A DNA stretch of 64,000 nt from Sinotaia quadrata (lineage: Eukaryota; Mollusca; Gastropoda; Architaenioglossa; Viviparidae), in contig CM054177.1 of the NCBI GenBank assembly GCA_028829895.1, positions 31,707,064 through 31,771,063 of the forward strand, written 5' to 3'. Shown piece after piece: positions 1 through 11,775 of this stretch (within the stretch, counting starts at the first letter, position 1; every line of letters starts with the position of its first letter). Both the position numbers and the translations under genes were made by a program. The notes beneath the pieces were generated by a model. It was not told the origin of the DNA. It ran no database searches and saw only the letters and a list, made by a program, of their open reading frames with translations.

Positions 1-417
1 CATCTGTTCTCAAGTTCTTTCCTAAACAAAAGGGATGAAGTACTTGATTGAACTTTTATTTATAAATTCGATTGGCTGTTATAAGTCAGCTTAAATGTGC
101 CAGATGAATTGATAGGGTTGATTATGATTTCTGAGATTATTCTGAACACCTATTCTGTCATATATTAGCGGTAACAACCTCTAAATATTAAAATTAAAGC
201 ATTTTATATGATTCAGCCATTTTATGTCCTACTTTTTTAACTCTCTTGTTCTGAATGGGCCTGGCTGTAATTATATATCAGTGGAAAATGCAGAATATCT
301 CTGCTTCATATTTAATTGGATGACATGAAAATATTTGTCCGATAAGAGCTCAGAAAATATGTTGAAGAACATAAGCATTATGTCACTAAGGCAGGTTTTT
401 TCTTTGTTGATTGGCAG
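1..417. other. AT-rich flank, no gene seen
   Basis: I see no open frame, repeat or RNA gene. The right end (about 395-417) is a pyrimidine-rich tract ending in CAG, a good 3' splice site for the segment that follows. Confidence 0.4.
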
Positions 418-501
418 AGATTAGTCATTGTACCTAAGGGAGGCAGTTTGATCCCCAATATATCAAAGATAGCAGATGAAGAATGTGAGTTGAAAGGCTA
501 A
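418..501 (+). CDS. Possible terminal exon; tail resembles an H2A docking segment
   Basis: A strong acceptor (long T-rich tract then TTGGCAG, 411-417) opens a single free frame of 27 codons ending in TAA at 499-501. The peptide contains the segment GGSLIPNI, which resembles the GGVLPNI docking segment near the C-terminus of histone H2A variants, but the surrounding residues do not match closely. A GTGAGT donor at 485 would make it an internal exon of 67 nt instead. Any upstream exons lie outside the window. Possible AATAAA signals follow near 610 and 897. The open frame is short enough to occur by chance, so this is a weak call. Confidence 0.3.
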   Translation, partial: RLVIVPKGGSLIPNISKIADEECELKG

Positions 502-1145
502 GTTAGTAATAAGTGCAATTGAATTCTGCCCTTAAAACAAATATAATTTGTGTTTGAGGAGTTAGAGAGGTGGAAGAGGTAACTCTTGACTGGTTGAGTC
601 ATTCTAAAACAATAAATTTAATGTGATTTCATCAAGGTTTGACTGTTTCACATTGTAATCTAAATACGGCCATTTTAATACCTTTCAGTCACAGGTGTAC
701 TCATTTTTTTAATGCACATTTTTCTTTTTTCTTTTGAAACCTTTACAAGCAAAAATTGATTTGAGCTACTGTATTAAAGCTTTGGAATCTGTTTGTGTTA
801 TATTATCAGTTTGTGCTAAACATGGTGTTACTAATAATGTAGTTGCTAGGAAATTTAGTTTGAAACTGTAGCTGGTGGTTTTTCTTCTTTCTCACAAAAT
901 AAAGATCTTGAGAGGTATCAGTTTTCTCTTGATCATTGATCAATGACTAATCTTTTAATTTTATTACAACTTGCACCATTAAAAAAAAAGAATTTCTTGT
1001 ACAGTTTTTGGATTTATAGTGGCAGATCAGAAATAAGAAAACTGTTTGAAACCTGCATTTTGTTATAGTCACAGATTACTATTAACAAATGTATGGTCTT
1101 CAACTTTCACTGGTTTTGCTCTGCAGCACAATTACTGTTTTCTCT
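502..1145. other. AT-rich stretch, no gene seen
   Basis: Nothing recognised apart from T-tracts and AATAAA hexamers near 610 and 897, which could serve the preceding possible exon. Confidence 0.35.
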
Positions 1146-2125
1146 GTTGGAAAAGAGTAAAGTCCATGTAAAATTAATTCTTACATATAGCCTTAAAATC
1201 ATGGTCTAAATTAAATGAGTGTTTTTTCCACTGTTGAAAAAAAATACAGGTCCTTGTAAAACTGTTAGACATGCCTAGAGTCATGGTCAGCTGATGGAAA
1301 AGAATACACATTCTTGTAAAACTAATGCCTACTTGTAGCCCTAGAATCCTGGCCTACAATAAATGAATATTTTTTCCACTTATAGAAAAGAATAAAATCT
1401 TTACAAAACTAATGCCTACATGTTGCCTCAGAATCATGGCATCAATTAAATGAGCATTTTTTCCCCACTATGGAAAAGAATAAAGTCCTTGTAAAACTAA
1501 TGCCTACTTGTAGCCCTAGAATCATGGCCTCAATTAAATGAGTGTTTTTTTGCACTTATGGAAAAAAATACAGATCCTTGTAAAAAAAAAACTAATGCCC
1601 TAGAAACATGCTCTAAATTAAAATAAGTGTGTTTTCTACTGATGGGGAAAAAATACAGATCCCTGTAAAACTAATGTCTTGCCTATATGTAGCCTTAGAA
1701 TTGTGATCTAAATTAAATGAGTGTTTTTTCCACCTATAGAAAAGAATAGAGTCCTTGCAAAACTAATGCCTTTATATATATAAGTTTATAACCTTAGAAT
1801 CATGGCCTAAATTAAAAGATTGTTTTTTCTGCCTATGAAAAGAATAAAGTCCTTGTAAGACTTATGCCTGTATATAACCCTAGAATCATGGCCTAAATTA
1901 AAAGATTGTTTTTTCTGCCTATGAAAAGAATAAAGTCCTTGTAAGACTTATGCCTGTATATAACCCTAGAATCATGGCCTAAATTAAAATATTGTTTATT
2001 CCTCTGATGAAGAAAAATACTGACCCTTGTTCAGCTCATGTCTTAATGCTTACATTTGAATCATGACATAAATTAAAAGAGTGTTTATTCACTGATGAGA
2101 ATGAATACAGATCTTTGAAACAAGT
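1146..2125. repeat. Degenerate minisatellite, unit about 90-100 bp
   Basis: About ten diverged copies of a unit containing GAAAAGAATAAAGTCCTTG, AAACTAATGCCTAC, a variant of TAGCCCTAGAATCATGGCC and TAAATTAAATGAG. Two copies around 1800-1985 are nearly identical, which points to recent local duplication. No coding potential seen. Confidence 0.85.
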
Positions 2126-3189
2126 ATCTATCCCAGATGTAAAAGATAATAATAATAAAATTAAATTTAGATCCTTTTATAGTCCTAACCTCAAAGTAAT
2201 GACTGGAGTAAAAAGTACTGCTTCACAATTAATGTGTAGCACATAAAGCTTCTAGTGCGTTTTAGCTAAAATCAAGGATGATAAGTTTTATTAAAAAAAT
2301 AATAGACAAACTTTTTTCAGTTTTATTATTTTTCCCTACTGATTTCATTAACCCAACATAAAATTTTCACATCCCTCAGTCCCACAGAAAATATCATTAT
2401 GTCAATAACTTCTTCATCCTAGAAATGTTTAGAACTTGTATATATAGCTAAGAAGGGGTGAATTTATCAAATTATTGTTCAGGTTGCTAAACTGCAATTG
2501 ACTTTAGAATTCATAGTGTGTGGTATGTATGTATTTTTTCTTAATTCATCTTTCCAGAATAAATCTTGTCCTAATAAAGTATTATCTATCTTAACATATT
2601 TTATGATTAACAAAGAATTTTTTTTCCTGTTTTACTGATGTGATTCAACAAACCCATTTATTTATGGCTTAATATGGTTATTCTTAATGTATTTCACTTT
2701 ACATTTACACTTTTTTCAGAACACCTAAACCCTATAACAAATCTGAAAAGATTTTGGTCTAGTTTGATTAAAAAATTAGTGCACTTATGATTTTACACAG
2801 TTCCATATAAGACACAGTTTATTTTGTATGTGTGTATTACATACATTTGTTCTGATTGTTTTTTAGTTAGTATGCAATATTGACAGTTACATAGTCTCAG
2901 TACATGTACATTATTTTCACTTTCATGCAATAATTACAAAAGCAGGACAGTTGCACTTGCACTTTTGTTTTTTACCTCTATTTGTCTAATGTTATACATT
3001 TTGTTTCTAGAATACTGCTAATTTTTACATTCCTCTTTATCTCTAGTGTGACCAGAAACTGGTTATTGTCATTATCAAAACAAGGCAGCACTCTTGAGAA
3101 ACAGAAGGCCTCTTGCACTTTCCACTAGACAACTGAATTGCCGTCATTTTCTGGACCATCACCTTGAAGGCTTTAATTCTGCAGCTGTT
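2126..3189. other. AT-rich stretch, no gene seen
   Basis: No sustained open frame with coding character on either strand and no recognised repeat. Confidence 0.4.
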
Positions 3190-3430
3190 GGTGCCAAGTG
3201 TTCTTATGGACTGAATTTCTAATGTTTCAACTGTGCAATTTTTTAAGCAAAACCTTCTCAAGGATTGAGTTTCTAAGACTTAAATTGTGCAGTTATTCCC
3301 AGCAAAACATTTTGTGGACAGAATTTCTGAGGCTTATATTGGGCAGTTCTTGCAGCTACACTGCATTATGGACTGAGTTTCTAATGCTTAAATTGTCACT
3401 TCTTGAGTCTAAGCCATTTAGTGGACTTAA
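3190..3430. repeat. Short minisatellite, about 57-bp unit, four copies
   Basis: Four diverged copies of a unit containing TATGGACTGAATTTCTAA and CTTAAATTGTGCAG. Because the unit is near a multiple of three it keeps a plus-strand frame open with a repeating WTEFL-like peptide; I regard that as a by-product of the repeat and not a gene. Confidence 0.75.
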
Positions 3431-4405
3431 TAGTTGTGCATAAATACTGAAGTAGATTCATCTTACCTGCACCTATAAACTTCATGCTGATGGCTGTGAT
3501 TTTTTTATAGCAGAAAGATAATTCTTTTTGTTGGTTGCATAAGGAAAAGAAATGTGGAGATTTTGCTCTTTATGTTTGTTGCATTGGGGAAACAAATATG
3601 GGAGATTGCACGTCGTTGTCTAAATATAGCACAAACATAATTAGTTTTGTGTACCCTCATTAGTGAAGGTATTCACTTTATCTAAGTATCTGTGTAATAG
3701 TGCAGGGACCACGATTAAATCTTGCTTTTAAATCACTTTCATGCATTATTTTTTTTAAAATAGATATTTACTTGTTAAAATAAGAAATTAAATGCTTCAA
3801 ATCAACATTTATATAATGAAAATTACTTTGGGGGCACACTACTGTCTTAACAATTAGCCAGTATCGAAATATGCATGAAGTACACTATAGTCTAGGAATT
3901 ATAACCAGTTAGATTTCTGGAAATTTGTAAGTGAAACAAATCACATAAACAAAACTATAAATTACATTTCAGGAAGGATTGTGCTCTCCAAACTAGCCAT
4001 TTTAATAGCCTTCTCAGTGTTGGTAGATTTTACACAAATTAAAGTAGAAACCATTAAAATGAAACAGATTTGTTACAACTTTGGTAAAATAGAACTTAAT
4101 AGACTGCATTTTCTATAAAAGAAAGACCTTTTGATTCTGATTTAAAGGAGTGCACTTGAACATCTAAATTGAACTGTATGCATTCATATACATTTTGTAT
4201 AATATAGATCTATGGTTGATCAGCCAAACTTGAAGTGGTTATTTTAGTTTTGTATTTTTAAGAAATTACTGTTAAAATTTAATTTAAACCAGTTGACCAG
4301 TCACACATATCATGAACATCCATCAGTATGTATAATTTATTTCCTGTTTTCTCTACAATTTTGGATAAAACACTTCACTTAATAAGAAATTGTCATACAT
4401 TAGAG
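3431..4405. other. AT-rich stretch, no gene seen
   Basis: Nothing recognised on either strand. Confidence 0.4.
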
Positions 4406-4508
4406 CAGTGCTTACCAAACTTTGTAGAAAGACAAGCTGACTTTTAGAACAACAAACTTTTTGCAAACTGCCAAAAATCTCTGCAACCCACCAGTCTGGG
4501 AAACACTC
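4406..4508. mobile_element. Small hAT-like MITE (tentative)
   Basis: The ends are imperfect inverted repeats: CAGTGCTTACCAAACTTT on the left and, read from the right end inward, GAGTGTTTCCCAGACTGG. CAGTGTTTCCCA is typical of hAT termini. The flanking 8-mers do not match, so the insertion is either old or misdelimited. Confidence 0.4.
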
Positions 4509-4850
4509 CAACATGCATAAATAAAAAATAGGAAAAATGAATGGTAAAAATATTAGACATCATATAATAGACCATTATGCAGCTTACCTCTTAACTGGCA
4601 TATTGTAGACAGGTGTTGTATAAAATTTTGAGAGTAATTAGAGTACCAAGAGAACATTTAGGCAAAGTTGGGTGCCTTGTATGTTTTGAAGAGTTAAAAA
4701 AAAAAAATGTAAAATAAGCATTTACTATCTTCATCATTAAAAGTTTTCTGAGATTTTTATTTTAGAAATTATTTTAATTAAGTTTTATTCGACAAGAAAG
4801 TAGTGGGGTTTAGGTGAGAAGCAAGATATTTATTGTTAAAACCTTTCAGC
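4509..4850. other. AT-rich spacer
   Basis: No feature seen between the small MITE-like element and the large hAT element. Confidence 0.4.
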
Positions 4851-4858
4851 ATCTAGAC

Positions 4859-7226
4859 CAGGGGTCAGCAAAGTCCAGCCTTTAGCCAGATATGGCCTAG
4901 CTAACATTCCATTCTGGCCTAATGACCCCCTAGTTATTTATTATTTGATCCGGCAGTGTCAATTGAAGTGTCGCAGTTTTGTTCCCCTTCATTACTGCTG
5001 GTTGCAGCTCAAGCTGTGACCCATGTTTATTTTTAGAACTGATGTCAGGTACTTGATGAAACATAAGGCCTAAGAGTCTTTGAATGAAAGGTCTTTTCAA
5101 TCCCTTTCGATGAGGTATGGGGTTAATCCGTTAATGTATTCACGACCTGTGGGACAAACGCAATCCAATCAAATGTGAGCTATCTAAATCACTCATTCTT
5201 ACAACATGTATCGAGTGTGCTTCCCTAGGCAAATTCCTAAGTGAAATCGGTAAGTCTAGATTTAATACTGCATTCTTGATTTAGATAAGTACTTTAGTTG
5301 CTATTCTTTAAAGGGTTATAGTTTAATTAGGTAGTTTAATATGATTAGAAGTTTGTTTCCTTCGTTTTAGTGAGTCTGTCACATGCTTGTGCTCTTGAAC
5401 TGGGAATCATGTCGCAATTGACATGAAATGTAGAAAATATACTAAGTTTTATGAAGATAAGACAGATGAATTATATACTTGGTAGTGCTATTATTTCACT
5501 TTAATTTTATAGATAGATGTTTGATGTGACTTTGTTCTTCATAAATCTATGTTGAATTAGGTCACTACAAAAATCAAGGAAGATTATCAGTATTTACATA
5601 ACATTGCAAAGATTCTACTTTCACTTCTAACCTTGACGTTCCACAGTTTTATTTGTCCGTTTAAATAATTATGCATTTAACATTTCAACAATCAAAATGT
5701 AGTTTAATTTTAAAAAGTAAGAAAGCCAAAATTATTTTAATTGTACAAGCACTGGCTTACTTAAAGTTCAACATTACTGTATGTACTGTAGGTATGACTG
5801 GCCTAATCAATCCACACAGATAATTTTTTTCTGACTTTTGTCCATCCCAACCCCTTGAAGTTGTACAGTCTTCTTTTTATTACACATTAAATTGCACAAA
5901 ACAAAGTGCAAAAATTTTTATTCAAGCCTAGTAATGGTTACTTTTGACCATTTTTTTTTAATGAAGAAAATTGCAGATTATTTGCCAACTTTTGTTTAGA
6001 ATTCATTTGTAAAATGTGTACAGAATAAACCAAACCAAACTTCATAGCAGTGGAGGCAGCATTTAATTATCTTTATTTCGATAGCAAATATATATGTGTA
6101 GTATGTGTGTGTGTTTGTGGCAAAAAGCCAAGATAAGAAAAAACTGTATACCAAAACACATGTTCTGTCTTGTAAATCTGCTGGAAAAAATTGATATAAG
6201 TGAATAATTAGTCAATTTTATTCAATCCATGCACTTTCCACACATAAGCAAGATATAACAAATTTACAATCAAGGTGCGTTGCATTGTCCACCAGAAGTC
6301 ATTGTGTGCCAAAGCAGCAGGCATGAAGGACATTATGTCTGTTGTGGTGAAGTTAGTGAAAGCAGTGCTTGCTCATCCTCTCAACCACCGTATCTTCAAA
6401 CACATGTTCGAAGCTGCAGAGGCTGATTACAGCGAAGGGCTTTCAAAAGTTCTTTGATGCGGTTTGGCTCTGTCGGTTCAGCTTCCTCACTGATATCAGC
6501 TCTCACCTTAACAAACTTAACTTGAAGCTGCAAGGATGTGACATGCTCATCATGTTCATGGAAGCCCACGTGCGGGCATTCGAAACAAAGCAGATTCTAT
6601 GGGAGAAACAGCTGTATAAGGGCGACAATTTCCCTCGCCTCACCCAGTGTGATGCAACCCTCATTGACACCGAAGAATGCATCAGTGTGGTGTCAACCCT
6701 GCGGAATGAATTCTCTTCACGCTTTACTGATGTGCATTCTCATTCGCAATAGTTCTAAGATCGTCAGCATTCCTTTTGACTTTCCCTATGACGACATCCC
6801 TCTTATGTGCACTTGGAGTTGATTGAGCTGCAGGCTTCATTCTCTTGTCCAAGTTTACTTCTTGCACTACTCTCATTGACTTCTACCATCAGCTGCCACA
6901 TGCTTAGTTTCCATGCCAAGTGTGTGATCGCAATGTTTGGCAGCACTTATTCGTGTGAGAAGCTGTTCTCCAAGATGAAGTTTTATAAGAACAAGCTGTG
7001 CTCTCAGCTCACTGACATTCACCTTAATGACATTCTGTTGCTGAACTCCTCATCATTAGAACCTGATATTGTATCTGTCTCTAAGAACATGCAACATCAG
7101 GTTTCCCATTGATCATACTGTATTTTTTAATAAAGCAACCTTTCCTTGGACATCTTGCTTTTTCTGGCCTAGTGTGCCTTCTTGACCTCCTGAAATGGCC
7201 TAGCCTGAAACGTTTGCCGACCTCTG
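4859..7226 (+). mobile_element. hAT DNA transposon, near full span, with 8-bp target duplication
   Basis: The left terminus reads CAGGGGTCAGCAAAGTCC and the right terminus, read inward, CAGAGGTCGGCAAACG, so the terminal inverted repeats match at most positions. The element is flanked on both sides by the perfect 8-bp duplication ATCTAGAC (4851-4858 and 7227-7234), which is the hAT hallmark. The 2.37-kb interior holds a broken transposase reading on + (6238-7112). The left interior is AT-rich and mostly non-coding, and the N-terminal half of a transposase is not readable. The type resembles the family domesticated in vertebrate GTF2IRD2 and ZBED-like proteins. Confidence 0.9.
6238..7112 (+). 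pseudogene. Broken hAT transposase, C-terminal half
   Basis: Three reading frames must be stitched to follow the protein. The first block (about 6275-6455) carries an IVHQKSLCAKAAGMKD segment and a conserved LNHR motif typical of GTF2IRD2-like hAT transposases. The second (about 6445-6750) has LTDISSHLNKLNLKLQG. The third (about 6807-7112) has the hAT C-terminal dimerisation signature MFGSTYSCEKLFSKMK followed by a SQLTD motif. Frameshifts at about 6450 and 6750 and the missing N-terminal half show that it is dead. It lies inside the element with intact ends, so it decayed after insertion. Family identification rests on motif recognition and not on a search. Confidence 0.85.
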
Positions 7227-7234
7227 ATCTAGAC

Positions 7235-8624
7235 TGTTTGTGTTTGACAAGGATGTGGGTGTGAGTAAAAGAGGGAAGAGAGTCCATGATGATGATGATG
7301 TGGTAGGTTCTAAAAAATGTGGTCTATGAATGAATATGTTTATTAATTGTATTGCTAACCTTTGCTAATCTTTTAATCCTAGTGTAAACTTTTGATGCTT
7401 GGTCCTTATATAATTTTTATGGTTCAGGTTAGAATGGTTTGTGTTGACATCCTCATTGGCTAATTAAATTGCAAAACAACAGTGTCATAGACAATGACAG
7501 ATTTCTAGTTAATGTCAATAACTATACAAATTCTTTACAAATACAATTTACTTAACAATAAATGTAAAGAAGAAAATAAAGTGACAATATTTAAAGTTTA
7601 ACAATTCATAGCATACGGATTTGATTCCATTACCTTCTTCATAAAGGCAAAATTCCTTATAATACATGCATATCAGTTATACTAATCAGGTGTGTCTCCT
7701 TTGCTCGACCTACTAGTACTACTAATTCAGTCAAAGATTTCATAGTTAAAAATCTAATTCCGTTACTCCCTTCATAAAGGCAAAATTCCTAACAATTCTT
7801 GCAAAACCAGTTTACAAATCATATGTCTCCTTGTTTGTTAGACCTATTAATTCTGTACTTTATAAATTCCTAGTAATATCTGCACAGCAAATTTACTAAT
7901 CAGGTCTGTCTCCTTATCTGCTTGACCTATCAATTCAGTCAACATATATATGTTCATTGTTAATTTTCAGGTAAATTCTACAAATATGTAGTTAAGGTAC
8001 TTGCTACAAGCAACAGTTGTCACTCACTCTCCCACAGAAATTAAAGCCTGATGCTTGACTGTCTTGGAAGTTCAATTGTATACTCAAACATCAGATACAA
8101 ATTCTTATAATTACATTGGGACCCTCTACTTCTACAACTATTTTAGGCTTACCTATCACTTTACAGTTATATCGAATAAAATTCACAAAATCATATATTC
8201 AGTAAATTGGTTTTAGCATCACATTATTAAAATTATTTTGAATATTACAACAATGTTGTTCATATGCTCGCTCACTCATAGCTATATTACAATTTGAAAA
8301 TGTAACATTATCATTTGCATGCTCACTCATAGTTTATCTTTTCTTAAGGATCCAAAACAACACAAAAAACAATAGTGGCTCTATTCTCTTCTATAGCATA
8401 ATGTTCTGTCAGCCAAACACAAATGGGGACTATATTTTCCTCATTCAAAACTTTGTCATCCACATTTCTCATGCAAAGAATAATTTTAAGCATACATGCA
8501 TAGGTTTTGTTATATCAAAACAAGTGCCTATCATCTCAACCAATCATAGGACATTTCATCTTAGTCAACCCACAATTTCATCCTAGTATAATATTTTTGC
8601 TCAGCTAAAGAAATGCTTACTTAC
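7235..8624. other. AT-rich region with a degenerate 130-bp-scale repeat
   Basis: About 7600-7960 contains roughly three diverged copies of a unit with AAGGCAAAATTCCT, CAGGTCTGTCTCCTT and GACCTATCAATTCAGTCAA. A shorter duplication containing GCTCACTCATAG lies near 8265-8335. No convincing exon was found. Confidence 0.5.
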
Positions 8625-8743
8625 CAGCATACCACTCATATTTACTTCTTTTCCCCATTCACTGATAGTAAACTCAACAAACCTGCTGTAGGCATGTGTT
8701 GTTTTACTAGTCACCAAATCAAATTCTTCCAGTGCAAGACTCA
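8625..8743 (-). CDS. Candidate internal exon of an unrecognised gene
   Basis: Read on the minus strand, an acceptor ending ATATGTAG opens a 119-nt segment (2 nt plus 39 sense codons) that runs without a stop to a very good donor, GTAAGTAAG, at 8624. The peptide starts SLALEEFDLVTSKTTHAYSR and continues with FVEFTISEWG. It looks like a folded-protein exon: mixed hydrophobic and charged residues, no low complexity. I do not recognise the family. No upstream or downstream partner exon could be identified; the sequence to its right is a tandem repeat and to its left AT-rich. It could belong to a gene whose other exons lie outside or are too short to see, or be an isolated remnant. Confidence 0.5.
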
Positions 8744-8974
8744 CTACATATAAAATCAATCATCATAAATACCGAAAAATAGAAATTGATAATAAGTGAA
8801 AATGTATGCATCCATAATAGGACCATTGAACCTTGGCTGAATTCCATAACTAGGATATCTGGGCTTTAAAACTATTATTGCCGTTAAATTTATAGACGCA
8901 TAATTCCTTCTAAGGGAATAGAAAGGCTTACAACAGTACTTGTCTATTTTGGTTTGTGTACATACAGAATACTA

Positions 8975-9580
8975 GTACTAGAGGAAAATGTCTTACAACA
9001 GTACTTGTTTATTTTATATAAATGACCGTGAATATACTAATACTGGAGACAAATGTCTTACAGTAGTACTTGTTTATTTTATGTAACTGATGGAGAAATC
9101 TAATACTGGAGACAAATGTCCTACAGTAGTACTTGTTTATTTTGAGTAAATGATGGAGAAATCTAGTACTGGAGACAAATGTTTTACAGTAGTACTTGTT
9201 TAATTTGGTTTGTGTAAATGACACGGAATACTAGTACTGGAGACAAATATCTTGCAGTAGTATTTGTTTAATTTGATTTGTGTAAATGACATGGAATACT
9301 AGTACTGGAGACAAATATCTTGCAGTAGTATTTGTTTAATTTGGTTTGTGTAAATGACTCGGACTACTAGTAGCACTTGTTTATAGTGGTTTGCACATGA
9401 CAAAACACTGGTACTAGATACAAATGTCTTACAATAGTACTTTTTAATTCTGTACCAATTTTGTATACATGACAGAATACTGGAACTAGAGACAAATGTC
9501 TTACAATAGTACTATTTAATTCTGTACCAATTTTGTATACATGACACAGAATACTTAATACTTGAGACAAATGACATTGC
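8975..9580. repeat. Minisatellite, units about 62-75 bp
   Basis: About eight copies of a unit containing TACTGGAGACAAATGTCTTA, CAGTAGTACTTGTTTA and TTTGTGTAAATGACA. The last copies (from about 9400) carry a variant with TTCTGTACCAATTTTGTATA. The minus strand stays open through it only as a repeat artefact. Confidence 0.85.
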
Positions 9581-9979
9581 ATAAAGTTACTGTTACAAAA
9601 TGACCTGAAGCAGTTATATGAGTCAGTCTAAAGCAAACTAAGATTCTGGTATAAAGGAAAAAAATCTTCAGTTAAAGATGAATTATGAGTAAAAGTGGAA
9701 ATATAAATATTGAATGTAAAAAATTAAATTATATGTACAAAATGTTGCATTTTTATCAAAAATATTTTACAAAATATAATAATAAGCACACTTTCTTACA
9801 TCAAGTACATGGTTGGTGCAAATTCAAAATTCTCGTATTCTTTCAGCATTTATTTAATATTTCTCAAGTGTGTAATAAAAGTTGCTTATACAAACATTCA
9901 AAAACTGTTACACATGGTTCATAAAATTCAAACATATTTTATATTTACACACACACTAGTATGCACTAAATATTGTCAA
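9581..9979. other. AT-rich; likely 3' UTR of the minus-strand exon to its right
   Basis: No coding signal seen. If the terminal exon at 9980-10090 is real, this stretch would carry its 3' untranslated region. Confidence 0.35.
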
Positions 9980-10090
9980 TCATGTCTTTCCTTTGGAGTT
10001 TGAACTCTCATCAGTAATAGGTTCATAACCTTCCTTTTCTATTTTCTCTTTATATTTCAAGTAATCACGCCTCCTATCAAAGTACTTCAC
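9980..10090 (-). CDS. Candidate terminal exon, charged C-terminal tail
   Basis: On the minus strand a good acceptor (TTGTTATGTTGCAG) precedes 36 sense codons and a TGA at 9980-9982. The exon begins in phase 0, and the other two frames hit stops within a few codons. The peptide begins VKYFDRRRDYLKYKEKIEKE and continues GYEPI; it is highly basic and acidic, probably helical, and looks like the cytosolic or matrix tail of a small membrane protein, which is inference only. I do not recognise the family. It may end the gene that starts at 15102, but that first exon finishes in phase 1, so at least one unseen middle exon of length 3n+2 would be needed. Confidence 0.55.
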   Translation of the reverse strand: MKYFDRRRDYLKYKEKIEKEGYEPITDESSNSKGKT

Positions 10091-10742
10091 CTGCAACATA
10101 ACAATGTATGTATGGAGACAAAATTAGAAAGATTGCATATTGTAAACATTTAAAAAATGTAAACACTTTACCATGATATTTCAAACTTCATTTACAACAT
10201 ACTTTAGTTAAATAGAATCTCTATTATTTCTCTCTTTCTTTTATAAATTTAGTACAACTTGTATGCACATTTAAATTTGAATTAGTATACATTTAACTAT
10301 TTTTAAGTAAGTGCATCATACGTATATGCCTTACACTTACACTGTTGAAAAAAACATCCCTTAAAGGTCACTGAAAACAGGAATTTAAAAAATAATTTTC
10401 TAATTTAAATGATGCTAAGAAGCCACATAATAAAACCATATAATTATTAATAATATGAGGAATTCAAGTAAAACAGTTTGTTTAGTTCAAACTGAAATGT
10501 TTAGGAAAATGCTACTAAAAATGGCTACATGGACACACTTGATAAATTCTCCCCGAGACGTGTTACATCGTTTTTGAGGAACTTTTCCTGACAATGCAAA
10601 AGACTAAATGGCGCTCAATACCTGTAAACAAAATTTGTTTACCATGCTGTGGTTACCTGTAGAAACCAAACAGAATAAGAAAGCAGCTCTTTATACTAAC
10701 TAAAGATTAACTTGCTAACTGGAAAAGGAAAGACCTTGAAGG

Positions 10743-10887
10743 GAAAATCCAGGTATAGTTTTAAGGCAAATCAGCAAGCCATTTATTGAGTTACAAATGC
10801 ATAACTTATCAGAAAATCCAGGAATAGTTTTAAGGCAAATCAGTAAGCCCTTTATTGAGTTACAAATGCATAACCTATCAGAAAATC
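10743..10887. repeat. Direct duplication, 69-bp unit
   Basis: Two copies, nearly identical, of a unit starting AAAATCCAGG and containing TAGTTTTAAGGCAAATCAG and GAGTTACAAATGCATAAC, followed by the start of a third. Confidence 0.85.
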
Positions 10888-11639
10888 AGTCTGTGCTGAA
10901 GTTCCCATAACAAACAATTAATTAATTTAAAAAAGCAAAATAAAATAACATGAAGAATTTAAATTATCTGATACTGGTTGTAACTCAACATATAGCTTTA
11001 TTTCTTATGGATTAGGGTCTCTTTTCTGTCACTATTATTTATTAATAAATGTGCAGAGTATATATGCACATCTCTGACACACTGTAATACTAAATGATTA
11101 CAGTTCATAAGTAAATGGTGTTATATAAAGTCACTCATAGTCATACATCTACAATTAAACCACTGATAAATTGAAGCATACAATCATCTCATAGGGTAAA
11201 AAATGCTTTGAAATAAGCTACCATAATCGTTTGGATAACCAAAAGTTGACTGTATTTAAAAGGCAAAATAGTTTCTGATAATTAGAAATGGATAATACTG
11301 CAACTAGTTTTTCTGAAATTTCAATGTACCAATTAATGTCATAGTTTGCCAGTACGAGGCAGCATGAGTCAGAGCTATTACTTTTGATAAATTGCTATGC
11401 AAATATAGTGGATATAATTATAAATCAGCCCTAAACCACTGAAAAATTATCAGGTATGAACAATTACAAAACATTATTATTATTGTGGGTATTATCTGGG
11501 TATAAATCAATACTGTACTGTTGAAAAATTGCCAATTGTAAATATTTACAAAACATTATTATTATTGTATAGGCATGAATCTGCCATGTACAACTTAAAA
11601 ACTGCTAGGTATGAATATTAACAAAAAACCTTTTATTAT

Positions 11640-11775
11640 TATATCTAGAAGAGCTAGATGGTTGTGGGGTCTAGTCACTGGCATTGCAATCAAGTAATTG
11701 AAGTCCAAGCCCTTACCCACTAATTAGGTGGAGTTTCTTCAATCACACACCCATTTCCTGACTCAGAATTGTTGA
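11640..11775 (+). mobile_element. Possible tRNA-derived SINE remnant
   Basis: GGTCTAGTCACTGG followed about 25 nt later by GAAGTCCAAGCC has the spacing and partial sequence of RNA polymerase III A and B boxes, in a segment with less AT bias than its surroundings. Both boxes are poor matches and no ends or target duplication were found. Confidence 0.3.

Noticed and set aside
10342..10371. 30-nt minus-strand microexon between a CTGTTTTCAG acceptor and a GTAAGTGTAAG donor
   Set aside because: Splice motifs are good, but its phase cannot join the first exon at 15060 to the terminal exon at 9980-10090, and 30 nt is too little evidence.
10560..10620. Minus-strand segment after TTTTGTTTACAG that could follow the 15060 exon in phase
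   Set aside because: Only about 19 codons before a stop, no recognisable peptide, and it competes with the better-formed terminal exon at 9980-10090.
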